This document shows, one piece after another, positions 61,301 to 63,688 of a stretch of DNA of 64,000 nt. Both the position numbers and the translations under genes were made by a program. The DNA lies in assembly GCA_036924085.1 (NCBI GenBank), contig JAVGWX010000002.1:153021571-153085570 (forward strand). The letters run 5' to 3'. This DNA comes from Ariolimax columbianus (Eukaryota > Mollusca > Gastropoda > Stylommatophora > Arionidae). Under the pieces are notes generated by a model that saw only the letters and a program-made list of their open reading frames with translations, had not been told where the DNA came from and made no database searches. The number at the start of each line of letters is the position of its first letter. Within the stretch, counting starts at the first letter, position 1.

Positions 61301-63688
61301 TCATTTTCTTTATGTGTCACCATTTCTTCCACTGCCGCCCTCAGTGCCTCTGCCTCCGCTCTGAAATTGCTTGTGTACTTACCAGTAGCGAATGACAGTG
61401 TTATTTTTCTGCCATTTGGTAGGTTCAGGAATGCTCCTGCACCTCCGATCTGTGTAGTGTCTGTTACAGATCCGTCGGTTTATGCATGGGTCCAGTCCAT
61501 GCTTGGGTAGTTTTTCTATATAAAGCTTAGGGTAGTATCTCTCCTTTCTTTTTCAGTCTGGCAGTTTTTGTTTCCAATATCTGGTATATTTTCTACCACC
61601 TCTGGAAATATATCCTGCCTCCAGGTAGGTTTTCGTACAGTAGTGATGGGTTTTGGTGTTGTTAGTGCGTTTATGGGATCTTTGTGCATCTTTGCTTTGG
61701 CTATTTCTGCAAAGTTTCTCCGCTTTAGTTTCCCAGTTCCCAAATTGTTTAGTCTCTGATGCATTGGGTGGTCAGTCAGTCTTCGGAGTTTCTCTGACTG
61801 CAGCTGGGCTCTGCAGTCTCTTCTATCGGTCATGGGTTGCAGCTTTGTAATCTTTTCAAGTTCTACAATTGGCGTTGACTTCATGCCTCCTGTTATAACT
61901 CTCATGGCTTGGTTTTGAAGTTTGTTAACTTTATCGAAGTTCGCCTTTGCTGCTGTTGTCCATGCCGCGATGCCATACTCGAGAACTGGTCTCACTCTTC
62001 CAGTGTACAGTTTCTTTAGTATACTTTCGTCTGCTCCCCAGCTTGTGCCAGCTAGTTTCCTCATGATTGCCATTCTTTCTCTGGCTCTCATTCGGTTTCT
62101 CTCGATCTGACTTTTCCATGTCATGCGCCGATCAAATGTGACTCCCAGATAGTTTGGGTTGTCGTTTGGCTTCAGGAATTTGCTATTTAGACTTAATTTG
62201 GTGTTTTGGGGTTTGATTGAAAGCGAGAATATTGTGCATGTGGTTTTCTCCTCGTTTATTTTGACCAGCCATGAATTCACCCACTCTTCCAGCGATGTTA
62301 GGGCCTGCTGCATCCGATTTCTTGCTATGGTGAGATTCTTTTCAGAGGTCCACATAGCCAGATCGTCTGCAAACATGGAGCTATGGACTCTTCTTGGTAA
62401 ATTCTCTGTAATGTCGTTTATATACACCAGGAAGAGTGTGGGTGACAGTACTCCCGCTTGGGGTACTCCCTGCTCGAGTGTCACCTTTCTGCTCATCTGC
62501 CCTTGTACTTGGACTCTGGCCGTTCTTTGTTTGAGGTAGTGGTTGATCCACTTGTATATTCTCCTACAAACTTCACTTCTCCATCTTTCCAGACTTTGTC
62601 AAATGCCTTTTCCAGGTCCACCCAAACCGCTACTGTGTGTTTCTGTGCCTGGTAGGCATCTTCTATTTCCTGGGCTATGAGGATGACCTGGTCCTCAGTG
62701 GATCTGTGCTGTCCAAAGCCGGCTTGCTGTGGAATTAGTATTCGTTTTTCTTCCAGATGCCACATCAGTCTGGTGTTTATCATACGTTCCATCAGTTTGC
62801 CGACACAGCTCATTAGGCTGATAGGCCCGTATCCATTCGGATCTGTTTTGTCCTTTCCTTTCTTTGGCACTGGTACAAGTACTGCTTCTTTCCATGCCTG
62901 GGGTACAATTCCCCTTTTCCAGCTTTGGTTCAGGGCCGATAGCAGTTTCCTCTTCGCTGTTTGGCCCAGCCCCATCAGCATTTCGTTTGTTATCCCATCT
63001 TTTCCGGGAGATTTCCTTTTCTTTAATGTTCTCATGGCCTCTTCCATTTCACTCATTGTTAATTTGGCCATCATGTGCTCTTCTGGTGCCAAATTGATGT
63101 TGTCATGCCCCTTTTGCTCTTCACCGTTGAGTTCAACTTGTGTATCCTATGAGATTGAGCTTAACTTGAATAGCGTTGAACTTAACATGTCTGACCGTTG
63201 AGTTCAACTTGTGTATCCTATGAGATTGAGCTTAACTTGAATAGCGTTGAACTTAACATGTCTGACCGTTCAGTTCAACTTGTGTATCCTATGAGATTGA
63301 GCTTAACTTGAATAGCGTTGAACTTAACATGTCTGACCATTGAGTTCAACTTGTGTATTCTATGAGATTGAGCCTAACTTGAATAGCGTTGAACTTAACA
63401 TGTCTGACCGTTGAGTTCAACTTGTGTATCCTATGAGATTGAGCCTAACTTGAATAGCGTTGAACTTAACATGTCTGACCGTTGAGTTCAACTTGTGTAT
63501 CCTATGAGATTGAGCCTAACTTGAATGGGTTGTGGTTTCCCAGTTGGAGGCTGTTATTCTCCACTTTTGTCAATGATGCTTTTAACCTTTTCTTGTGTGG
63601 TGACAGATTGTAGGTGTTCTGGCAGCAGTGGATGCCACCAAAGAAAAAAAGTTAGCCCAAGAACACGGCGTGAAAGGGTTTCCTACAG
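27618..63688 (+). CDS. PDIA5: Protein disulfide isomerase A5-like gene, 13 exons, 3' end outside window
   Basis: Spliced coding gene for an ER-lumen thiol-disulfide oxidoreductase that helps fold secretory proteins. CDS segments: 27618-27671, 31709-31844, 34463-34550, 35473-35538, 37680-37725, 42334-42426, 45642-45702, 48182-48249, 49967-50058, 50514-50582, 52976-53112, 55883-55950, 63607-63688. They sum to 1060 nt, or 353 codons plus one base, and join in frame. Order: hydrophobic signal peptide (about 1-25), non-catalytic b-type thioredoxin fold (about 30-150), linker PWEEDP, a-domain with WCGYC (C183/C186) and GFPT, linker, second a-domain with WCGHC (C305/C308) and GFPT. Domain order, the non-catalytic first domain and cysteine spacing fit the PDIA5/PDIR family rather than PDIA1, A3 or A4. 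The third catalytic domain and ER-retention signal should lie beyond 64000. All acceptors are AG; all donors are GT except the last, which is GC. Exons were joined by eye and no transcript was seen. Confidence 0.93.
27672..28440. other. Intron 1, first part: AT-rich, nothing recognised
   Basis: No mobile element or ORF recognised. Several short direct repeats of ACTAGTA/ACAGTAACA type. Confidence 0.5.
28441..28690 (-). pseudogene. LINE ORF2 C-terminal zinc-motif relic
   Basis: Minus strand reads QHVQLSSHLNKIQPEHTTEC then RLCTHPYANVEHYLFECP. This is C-x2-C-x8-H-x4-C after an R-x-G-H-x-x-L-like helix, the CCHC-type tail after RNase H in I/R1-type LINEs. It is the only part preserved. Confidence 0.6.
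28870..29395. repeat. 35-bp tandem satellite in intron 1, about 13 units
   Basis: The unit contains GGAAAGGGAGGCTAGAAGAA and TGCTAAACATGATTA; period 35. It is degenerate at the left edge from about 28700. A few decayed units recur at 29696-29750. Confidence 0.93.
29396..29847. other. Intron 1: T-rich spacer
   Basis: Low-complexity T/A-rich sequence, no gene. Confidence 0.5.
29848..29960 (+). repeat. Dispersed family E, copy in intron 1
   Basis: TTGCTCTTCTCACATCCCTG, ACTGAAGAAAGTGGACCTGA, CACTGTAATGCAGTGTAGGA and CAGGCTCTCCACTATAG match the family. Confidence 0.65.
29961..30190. other. Intron 1 spacer
   Basis: Nothing recognised. An open frame at 29952-30194 has no known motif. Confidence 0.4.
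30191..30372 (+). repeat. tRNA-derived SINE, family F
   Basis: The head GATGTATTGGTAAAGTACTT resembles a tRNA A box, and GGTTCAACTGCC resembles a B box, about 35 nt apart, as in pol III SINE promoters. The body has CACTCCAGTTGACCCAGCTG and GACCACCCTACCTCA, shared with 37935-38112. Confidence 0.7.
30373..30758. other. Intron 1 spacer
   Basis: No supported feature. Confidence 0.4.
30759..31092 (+). repeat. Dispersed family C, copy 2
   Basis: GAGGAGACTAATGTCTGGTC, AGGTAAAATATACTGACCAA, GGGAGTTGATGTGATCC, AGCACAACTGCCTGGAGGAC, TTTTCAGGGCACACAAAAG align with 22084-22700 and 46158-46482. No expanded internal array. Confidence 0.75.
31098..31375. repeat. Two (AT)n tracts flanking a ~170-bp unique block
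   Basis: AT runs at 31098-31147 and 31321-31370. ATATTGGTTTTA after the second run is the inverse of TAAAACCAATAT before it, a local hairpin (about 31313-31382). Confidence 0.85.
31709..31844 (+). CDS. PDIA5: PDIA5 exon 2: end of signal peptide and start of non-catalytic domain
   Basis: Acceptor is a T-rich tract followed by CAG. The exon encodes LMVPYNSSAQ, then the first strand-helix-strand of the b-type domain, including VEDYKDFKKLLRTKTNLLVI. Ends in phase 1 at TCAG|GTAAGT. The likely signal cleavage region is around NSSAQ, which also contains an N-glycosylation-type sequon (NSS). Confidence 0.9.
31985..32410 (+). repeat. SINE-like family A copy interrupted by a nested copy (intron 2)
   Basis: The outer + copy runs 31985-32075 and 32244-32410 (AGCTGACTGCTTGCGCCAGT, GAAACTGGACGTGTTGAGCC, AAGGTGCAGATATTGCAG). 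It is split by an antisense copy (32076-32243). Confidence 0.75.
32076..32243 (-). repeat. SINE-like family A, nested antisense copy with 10-bp TSD
   Basis: Begins with a TTCTTCTTCTT tail complement and contains CTACCAAGCCCTGAACAGGG, GATATTTGCACCTTTCGGTC. ATTCTGCCTC flanks it on both sides (32066-32075 and 32244-32253). Tail plus TSD show insertion by retroposition. Confidence 0.8.
32411..32684. other. Intron 2 spacer
   Basis: Nothing recognised. Confidence 0.4.
32685..32965 (+). repeat. SINE-like family A, diverged copy
   Basis: TGGCTGCTTGCATCAGGGTC, AATGAACCATAGTTGAC, GGGATTGAAGAGG, AAAGGCACAGATATCACAGC and a GAAGAGAAGAAAAAA tail align in order with family A. Confidence 0.65.
32966..33479. 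other. Intron 2 spacer
   Basis: AT-rich, nothing recognised. Confidence 0.4.
33480..33890 (-). pseudogene. Decayed LINE 3'-end fragment, antisense
   Basis: Minus strand pieces GSETWRTKKSAE, CFEIPMGRLKQT, ETNIKETEKMWTELEQI resemble the end of mollusc RTE-like ORFs (YG-SE, W-x-P-x-G-x-R-x-x-G-R, T-x-K-x-W-x-E-L). Weak. Confidence 0.4.
33895..34378. repeat. ~37-bp tandem satellite in intron 2, about 12 units
   Basis: The unit contains GAAGACTGAACTTGGGGCCT and GTTATCCCATCCTGAAG. The order of a five-unit block (33985-34075) recurs at 34135-34225, so part of the array arose by block duplication. It ends ~85 nt before exon 3. Confidence 0.92.
34463..34550 (+). CDS. PDIA5: PDIA5 exon 3: non-catalytic domain
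   Basis: Acceptor TCTCCAG. Encodes KATSKVMKLFEEVAEEMKGK and then ATLGYISCG. This matches the helix and strand before the conserved single cysteine of the PDIA5 N-terminal domain. Phase 1 in, phase 0-compatible join through G-GA to exon 4, donor GTAGGT. Confidence 0.88.
34551..35472. other. Intron 3, nothing recognised
   Basis: AT-rich. A ~57-bp weak repeat (TTTTCATTATCACTAATAAT) lies near 35300-35450. Confidence 0.5.
35473..35538 (+). CDS. PDIA5: PDIA5 exon 4: non-catalytic domain
   Basis: Acceptor TTTCTTTCAG. Encodes EDKKFCKKLKFSPTEFELKH then Y, with the split last codon completed by exon 5. The CKK(L/M)K..SP pattern is characteristic of PDIA5 relatives. Donor GTGAGT, phase 2. Confidence 0.9.
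35600..36060. repeat. Degenerate ~50-bp repeat in intron 4
   Basis: GGCATTGAGTGAATGTTGGT and GTGGACCTATAACTGATAGG recur (35640-35830), with looser copies to about 36010. Confidence 0.8.
36061..36648. other. Intron 4 spacer
   Basis: Nothing recognised. Confidence 0.4.
36649..36808 (-). repeat. SINE-like family A, antisense copy (3' part)
   Basis: CTTCTTCTTCTGAG tail complement, CTACCAAGCCCTGAACACCA, GATATTTGCACTTTTCAGTC, ACAGATCCGTCTTCG. Confidence 0.75.
36809..37189. other. Intron 4 spacer
   Basis: Nothing recognised. Confidence 0.4.
37190..37345 (+). repeat. Dispersed family E, copy in intron 4
   Basis: GAGACATACTGAAGAAAATG, GTCCTGGGTCTTCCTAGCTG, TAGTGCAATGCAAGG, TAAGTAGGCTCACCACTATA. 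Confidence 0.7.
37346..37679. other. Intron 4 spacer before exon 5
   Basis: Nothing recognised. Confidence 0.4.
37680..37725 (+). CDS. PDIA5: PDIA5 exon 5: end of non-catalytic domain
   Basis: A 46-nt microexon-sized exon with acceptor TTTTCAG and donor AAG|GTAAAG. Encodes KDGEFNKDYDRKYTFK, the last strand region of the b-type domain. It joins in frame on both sides. Confidence 0.88.
37935..38112 (+). repeat. tRNA-derived SINE, family F, copy in intron 5
   Basis: TTAGCATAATGGTAGAGCAC is a good A-box region, and ATGTTCAACTCCC a B-box region. The body has CACTCCAGTTGACCCAGCTG and GGCCACCCCACCTC. Same family as 30191-30372. Confidence 0.75.
38245..38890 (-). pseudogene. Decayed RTE-like LINE 3' end, antisense
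   Basis: Minus strand pieces in one or two frames: SSSIRSKTMADIQSQ, KKDSGPAVVQQSYL, SLTRHSLLWNPQRKWGREGQ, KTQIS. The order matches the C-terminal third of mollusc RTE-like ORFs (a basic helix, then a T-R-x-A-L-x-W-N-P-Q-G-K-R motif). Many stops. Confidence 0.5.
38893..40674 (+). mobile_element. I-superfamily LINE copy 1, 5'-truncated, 14-bp TSD (intron 5)
   Basis: GAATGGTTGGGTTG occurs at 38893-38906 and 40661-40674, bounding a LINE fragment that starts inside RT (CACACTCTTCCTGGT) and ends ...GACTGCGTACGATGAAGAAGAA. This is a textbook target-primed insertion with 5' truncation and a GAA-repeat tail, in the sense orientation of the host gene. Confidence 0.92.
38899..40640 (+). pseudogene. LINE copy 1 ORF2 remnant: RT 3' part, RNase H, zinc motif
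   Basis: A 487-codon open stretch (38899-40362) starts within RT: MFADDLAMWTSEKNL holds the FADD active site (residues about 26-29), followed by the thumb. RNase H follows with all four acidic positions visible: NTDGSAT, FRAEAEALRAAV, LLADALAVVTAL, and SHCNIQGNEEADRLAKEGAR. A one-base shift near 40330 moves the frame. 40308-40640 then encodes NRREQVVVFRLRTGHNRLRY and CTCSTGKMTAEHMLQNC (C-x-C-x7-H-x4-C). A 9-nt deletion relative to copies 2 and 3 lies after INEEKT. RT plus RNase H plus this tail fits I/Nimb-type LINEs. Inactive because it is truncated and frameshifted. Confidence 0.88.
40675..41160. other. Intron 5 spacer; possible (GAT)n-tailed LINE scrap
   Basis: About 40990-41040 ends GTGGATAAATGATGATGATG, like the GAT-repeat tail of some RTE elements. 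No coding match. Confidence 0.35.
41165..41905 (-). pseudogene. Mariner-family transposase relic (N-terminal half), antisense
   Basis: Minus strand, broken frames: YKQGVIEFLAEKES, NIHKCLCAVY (first helix-turn-helix), RRPSTVTNPNMLQR, SCQYALQLSVSNERSMAIFY and DLGYSKV then ARWVS. This is the paired DNA-binding region and GRPST / YSKVCARWVP linker of mariner transposases that are common as relics in molluscs. The left end GGGTTGCTTAGAAAGTAGTG (41177-41196) looks like a mariner terminus. The catalytic domain is not recognisable. Confidence 0.7.
41906..42333. other. Intron 5 spacer before exon 6
   Basis: Nothing recognised. Confidence 0.4.
42334..42426 (+). CDS. PDIA5: PDIA5 exon 6: inter-domain linker
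   Basis: 31 whole codons. Encodes SMVNFLLDPTGDLPWEEDPT then ATDVIHISAED. The P-W-E-E-D-P linker followed by a V-x-H-(I/L) strand opens the first catalytic thioredoxin domain, as in PDIA5. Donor GAT|GTAAGT, phase 0. Confidence 0.92.
42590..42885 (+). repeat. Dispersed SINE-like family B, copy 3 (internally deleted)
   Basis: TTCTTAGTCGGCCTGTACTT, TACAGG, then direct to TTGAGCAGCTTA; a ~75-nt block present in the other two copies is missing. Continues GAGGGTGGTTAACCGATGTG, ACTCAAACACTAGA, CATGGCAGGTGTTATGCCAT. Confidence 0.75.
42930..43342 (-). pseudogene. Decayed LINE 3'-end fragment, antisense
   Basis: Minus strand contains KMVGHLMRM and later RTHKRED; weak match to the W-x-GH-x-x-R-M motif near the end of RTE-like ORFs. 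Confidence 0.35.
43345..43715 (-). repeat. SINE-like family A, antisense full-length copy
   Basis: TTCTTCTTCTTCATCG tail complement, CTACCAAACCCTAATGAGGG, GATATTTGCACCTTTTGGTC, CCTTAGCCAGTCCGCTCTGT, GTTATCCAGGATCACCA, CACTGCTCAGCATCTTGATC. It spans the whole family consensus. Confidence 0.82.
43862..44284 (+). pseudogene. 28S rRNA 3'-end pseudogene, module 1
   Basis: In order: GACAGGTCAGTTTTACCCTA, GGTAATCCTGCTCA, GCAGACATTTGGT, GCTGATAAGCCAACGGCGCG, GGATTACGGCCGAACGCCTC, TAAGCCAAAATC, AACCATTTGTAGAAGACTTA, GGTCGGGGT, AGATCAGCTACCTCACTGTG, CAACCCTTGACCA. These match the last ~400-500 nt of eukaryotic 28S rRNA (the ...GAACGCCTCTAAGTCAGAATC... region through the 3' terminus), with many substitutions. 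Not a functional rRNA gene. Confidence 0.85.
44345..44535 (+). pseudogene. 28S rRNA 3'-end pseudogene, module 2 (partial)
   Basis: CGAGAGGAATCACAGGTCGC, TGACATTTGGTCCACGTGCT, GCTGATAAGCTACCATCTGA, CAGAACGCCTCTAAGCCAGA, ATCCCGCCC. It also shares with module 1 the variable part GGGAGGCTACGACATGG and CCCGGTCGAGCCGCAGAA. Open frames across 44271-44714 are by-products. Confidence 0.82.
45105..45641. other. Intron 6 end, nothing recognised
   Basis: T/C-rich with ATTCATTCAT words at 45450-45600, upstream of the exon 7 acceptor. Confidence 0.5.
45642..45702 (+). CDS. PDIA5: PDIA5 exon 7: start of first catalytic a-domain
   Basis: Encodes SFQKFLKKEKHPILAMFYAP and the first base of the active-site Trp codon. 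Donor CACCAT|GTGAGT, phase 1. The last ~20 nt of this exon plus its donor are repeated four more times just downstream (45726-45905). Only the first donor keeps the frame, because reading on gives TGT GAG TAA. Confidence 0.93.
45681..45910 (+). repeat. 45/48-bp minisatellite made of the exon 7 end and its splice donor
   Basis: GGCTATGTTTTATGCACC begins at 45683, 45728, 45773, 45821 and 45869. The first copy is the exon 7 end. Each copy is followed by a donor-like sequence: ATGTGAGT, ATGTGAGT, ACGTGAGT, TTGTAAGT, TTGTAAGT. Periods are 45, 45, 48 and 48. Confidence 0.95.
45911..46120. other. Intron 7 spacer
   Basis: Nothing recognised. Confidence 0.4.
46158..46482 (+). repeat. Dispersed family C, copy 3, inserted at the edge of the 35-bp satellite
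   Basis: GAGGAAGACTAATGTCTGGT, GGGATCGACATGATCC, CTACCTGGAGGATCC, TTTCAGGGCGCACAAAAGAG. One satellite unit (CATGGCACTTTATAATGATG, 46130-46149) lies to its left and the array resumes to its right. CTGGTCTACCTTCATC is duplicated in tandem at 46354-46385. Confidence 0.8.
46484..48120. repeat. 35-bp satellite with two interspersed unit types, about 46 units (intron 7)
   Basis: Type 1 units carry GGCACTTTATAATGATGATT; type 2 units carry GGCATTTGATATTGTTGATT or GGCACTTGATATTG. Both continue GTCTGCACACAA. In 46800-47880 the types alternate in recurring patterns. The array ends about 60 nt before the exon 8 acceptor. Multiple long minus-strand frames here are artefacts. Confidence 0.96.
48182..48249 (+). 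CDS. PDIA5: PDIA5 exon 8: first CxxC active site, WCGYC
   Basis: Completes Trp and encodes CGYCKQLKPHFAEAATELKD and QV. The active site is CGYC; the human protein, as I recall it, has a non-canonical C-S-M-C here. The 68-nt length and phases (1 in, 0 out) equal those of exon 12. Acceptor is TTCCTCAG, only ~60 nt after a 35-bp satellite. Donor GTGAGC. Confidence 0.94.
48250..49490. other. Intron 8, first part, nothing recognised
   Basis: Loose repetition of TTCACCATCATTCA-type words between 48330 and 48620. No gene. Confidence 0.5.
49509..49600. repeat. Poly-C / poly-G hairpin beside a hAT-like end
   Basis: A run of C (about 49517-49531), then GTAATATC, then a run of G. Next comes GGCCCTCGGTTGAGAAATGC, similar to the inverted-repeat ends of hAT elements. 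The homopolymer lengths may be assembly-dependent. Confidence 0.5.
49967..50058 (+). CDS. PDIA5: PDIA5 exon 9: first a-domain, cis-proline strand
   Basis: Acceptor TTTCCTAG. Encodes AFLGLDVDKPPMMPIRLQYN then ITGFPTLYYFE. GFPT contains the conserved cis-proline facing the CxxC. Donor GA|GTAAGT, phase 2. Confidence 0.92.
50514..50582 (+). CDS. PDIA5: PDIA5 exon 10: end of first a-domain
   Basis: Encodes KGKMKYKYGGENTKAGMISW then LQ, the last strand and helix of the thioredoxin fold. The split final codon becomes Asn with exon 11. A 33-bp tandem array follows the donor (GTGAGT) at once. Confidence 0.92.
50583..51062 (+). repeat. 33-bp tandem array directly after the exon 10 donor
   Basis: The unit contains GATGTGTTCTTGTCCAAGAG and GTGTCTATGTCAA. 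It begins within about 25 nt of the donor. A period divisible by three leaves several frames open (for example 50583-51110); these are not taken as coding. Confidence 0.92.
51063..51644. repeat. Intron 10 spacer with degenerate GTGTGACATTTGAAC words
   Basis: Imprecise repetition at about 51275-51560 (GACATTTGAACTTGTCC, AAATGTGTG). No gene. Confidence 0.55.
51653..52810. mobile_element. Non-autonomous hAT-type transposon with exact 8-bp TSD (intron 10)
   Basis: ACATAAAC at 51645-51652 and 52811-52818 flanks a 1158-bp block. Its ends are imperfect inverted repeats: TAGTGCTTCCTAAACTTTTT...GTAGACC on the left, and the reverse complement CGATACTTCCCAAAGTGGTG...TGGACC on the right. An 8-bp TSD and a CAGTGGTTCCCAAAC-like terminus are hallmarks of hAT elements. 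A 47-codon frame from 52063 has no recognised motif, so transposase would have to come in trans. Confidence 0.88.
52976..53112 (+). CDS. PDIA5: PDIA5 exon 11: linker and start of second a-domain
   Basis: Acceptor TTGTTTCAG. Encodes PHPPKEKTNEEEWADEESEV, an acidic linker, then AHLKDDTFQEFVQENPSVLV and MFYAP. Ends in phase 1 inside the Trp codon at CCCT|GTAAGA. The exon end and donor have given rise to a 21-bp array in intron 11. Confidence 0.94.
53162..53477 (+). repeat. SINE-like family A, full-length copy in intron 11
   Basis: From ATCAAGATGCTGAGCAGCAC through TCCACGCGGTGATACTGGAT, AAGTTGGATGTGTTGGACCG and GGGTTTGGTAGTGGGAGATG to a short A-rich tail. ATACTCCTTGTAAG occurs on both sides (53148-53161, 53478-53491), though the surrounding array makes this TSD ambiguous. 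Confidence 0.88.
53764..54046 (-). repeat. SINE-like family A, antisense copy in intron 11
   Basis: TTCTTCGGCATTCGACC tail complement, GATATCTGCGTCTTTTGGCA, CCTTGGCCAGACTAG, CCGCCACGTGTAGGCGGAAT, CATGCACTGCTGCATCTTGG. Confidence 0.8.
54281..55153. mobile_element. Palindromic mariner-type element with TA flanks (intron 11)
   Basis: Two ~300-bp inverted arms (about 54281-54600 and 54825-55153). GACAAAAGTGTGTCGAAGAC on the left equals the reverse complement of GTCTTCGACACACTTTTGTT on the right. Both outer ends carry GTTCAAATGAA / TTCATTTGAAC and abut TA (54279-54280, 55154-55155). The left arm encodes SVYQRAVIRFRPADIHRRMQ, AMYGDKSVSKTRVKNW and MFKEGR, a mariner transposase helix-turn-helix; no catalytic domain. 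The centre (54600-54825) has about five ~42-bp units with AATATGCGCCTGACCTGGTC. Confidence 0.8.
55154..55882. other. Intron 11 end; possible RTE 3' scrap with GAT tail
   Basis: About 55620-55845, plus strand, ends CCTGATAGATGATGATGA, reminiscent of RTE-like 3' ends with a GAT tail. Weak. Confidence 0.35.
55883..55950 (+). CDS. PDIA5: PDIA5 exon 12: second CxxC active site, WCGHC
   Basis: Completes Trp and encodes CGHCKKMKPGYTEAAQTLKE then QG. CGHC is the canonical PDI dithiol. The 68-nt length and phases equal exon 8, so the two a-domains share intron positions. Donor GGG|GTAAGT. Confidence 0.95.
56015..56470 (+). pseudogene. Internally deleted mariner transposase relic (intron 12)
   Basis: Plus strand, shifted frames: KKIMETYAMLKQGYRDQCKS (helix 1), then TRVAKF, LTVQEIAEEG and IQLCHDIKK-like pieces (second helix-turn-helix). 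They are followed directly by WKQVHHDNATVRTS, the HHDNA-P-H motif with the second catalytic Asp. The stretch between, with the first catalytic Asp, is missing. GTTCAAAAAGTTCCAGAACT at 56032 resembles a mariner end. Confidence 0.7.
56481..56920 (+). pseudogene. LINE ORF2 C-terminal fragment (intron 12)
   Basis: A 145-codon frame with HPMFGHQEQITRLKYRHSFL, LWKTLNRLQTGVSPCRRNMK, KWGLSDGDACDCSMVQDPGH and VMIC. The L-N-R-L-x-T-G-V stretch followed by C-x-C-x8-H-x3-C is the C-terminal zinc motif of a non-LTR retrotransposon ORF. No RT or RNase H is attached. Similarity to such tails, rather than a host protein, explains why it sits alone in an intron. Confidence 0.6.
56921..58199. other. Intron 12 spacer
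   Basis: No mobile element or gene recognised. A poly-C run lies at about 57156-57169. Confidence 0.5.
58200..58516. repeat. Degenerate edge of the 71-bp array
   Basis: TGTGAGCTTAAGTGGCCTGT, TTGAGCTTAACTT, TGACCTGTGAG recur irregularly and grade into the unit seen at 60567 and 63126. Confidence 0.65.
58517..60566 (+). mobile_element. I-superfamily LINE copy 2, 11-bp TSD (intron 12)
   Basis: GAATAGCGTTG at 58517-58527 and 60556-60566 bounds the copy. It is 5'-truncated just before RT motif 1 (CAGGAAATAGAAGATGCC) and ends GACTGCGTACGAAGAAGAAG with a longer GAA tail. The target lies in the 71-bp array. Confidence 0.92.
58580..60529 (+). pseudogene. LINE copy 2 ORF2: RT, RNase H, zinc motif; two in-frame stops
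   Basis: One continuous frame from 58580 to the terminal stop at 60529, broken only by TAA at 59363-59365 (after STPFVEL) and TAA at 59738-59740 (just before TDGSVT). Visible: MDLEKAFDKVWKDG (RT catalytic Asp), GVPQGGVLSPTLFLVYINDI, MFADDLAMWTSEKNL (FADD), YLGVTFDR, then RNase H with TDGS, FRAEAEALRAAV, LLTDALAVVTAL, HCNIQGNEEADRLAKEGAR, and CPCGTGKMTAEHLLQNC. All RNase H acidic residues are intact. The second stop is also present in copy 3 but not copy 1. Confidence 0.9.
60567..60664. repeat. 71-bp array remnant between LINE copies 2 and 3
   Basis: About 1.4 units: AACTTAACATGTCTGACCGT, TGAGTTCAACTTGTGTATCC, TATGAGATTGAGCTTAACTT. Confidence 0.9.
60653..63134 (-). mobile_element. I-superfamily LINE copy 3, antisense, 12-bp TSD (intron 12)
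   Basis: ACCGTTGAGTTC at 60653-60664 and 63123-63134 bounds the insertion. It starts with the GAA-tail complement (TTCTTCTTC...CGTACGCAGTCAGAC) and extends about 430 bp further 5' than copy 2. It is also inserted in the 71-bp array, inverted relative to copy 2. Confidence 0.92.
60691..63092 (-). pseudogene. LINE copy 3 ORF2: longest RT in the window, frameshifted
   Basis: Minus strand 63092-62493 gives the RT N-terminal part: KKRKSPGKDGITNEMLMGLG, KRGIVPQAWKEAVLVPVPKK, YGPISLMSCVGKLMERMINT, AGFGQHRSTEDQ and WVDLEKAFDKVWKDG. A ~20-nt deletion near 62577 shifts the frame. 62496-61516 then has GVPQAGVLSPTLFLVYINDI, MFADDLAMWTSEKNL and the thumb. The RNase H segment (61500-61200) has the TAA shared with copy 2 and a further shift. 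61197-60691 holds HCNMQGNEEADRLAKEGARL and CPCGTEKMTAEHLLQNC. Coding-incompetent. Confidence 0.9.
63123..63525. repeat. 71-bp tandem satellite, about 5.5 units (intron 12)
   Basis: The unit contains GTTGAGTTCAACTTGTGTAT, CCTATGAGATTGAGCTTAAC and TTGAATAGCGTTGAACTTAA; measured period 71 (63126 to 63197). It ends about 80 nt before exon 13. Confidence 0.95.
63607..63688 (+). CDS. PDIA5: PDIA5 exon 13: second a-domain to cis-proline; GC splice donor
   Basis: Acceptor GTGACAG. Encodes IVGVLAAVDATKEKKLAQEH then GVKGFPT. The exon is taken to end at ACAG|GCAAGTA, which fits the GC-AG donor consensus. Reading through gives nine plausible-looking codons and then divergence, with a stop at 63728. The GT at 63693 is an alternative but weak donor. 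Confidence 0.85.
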
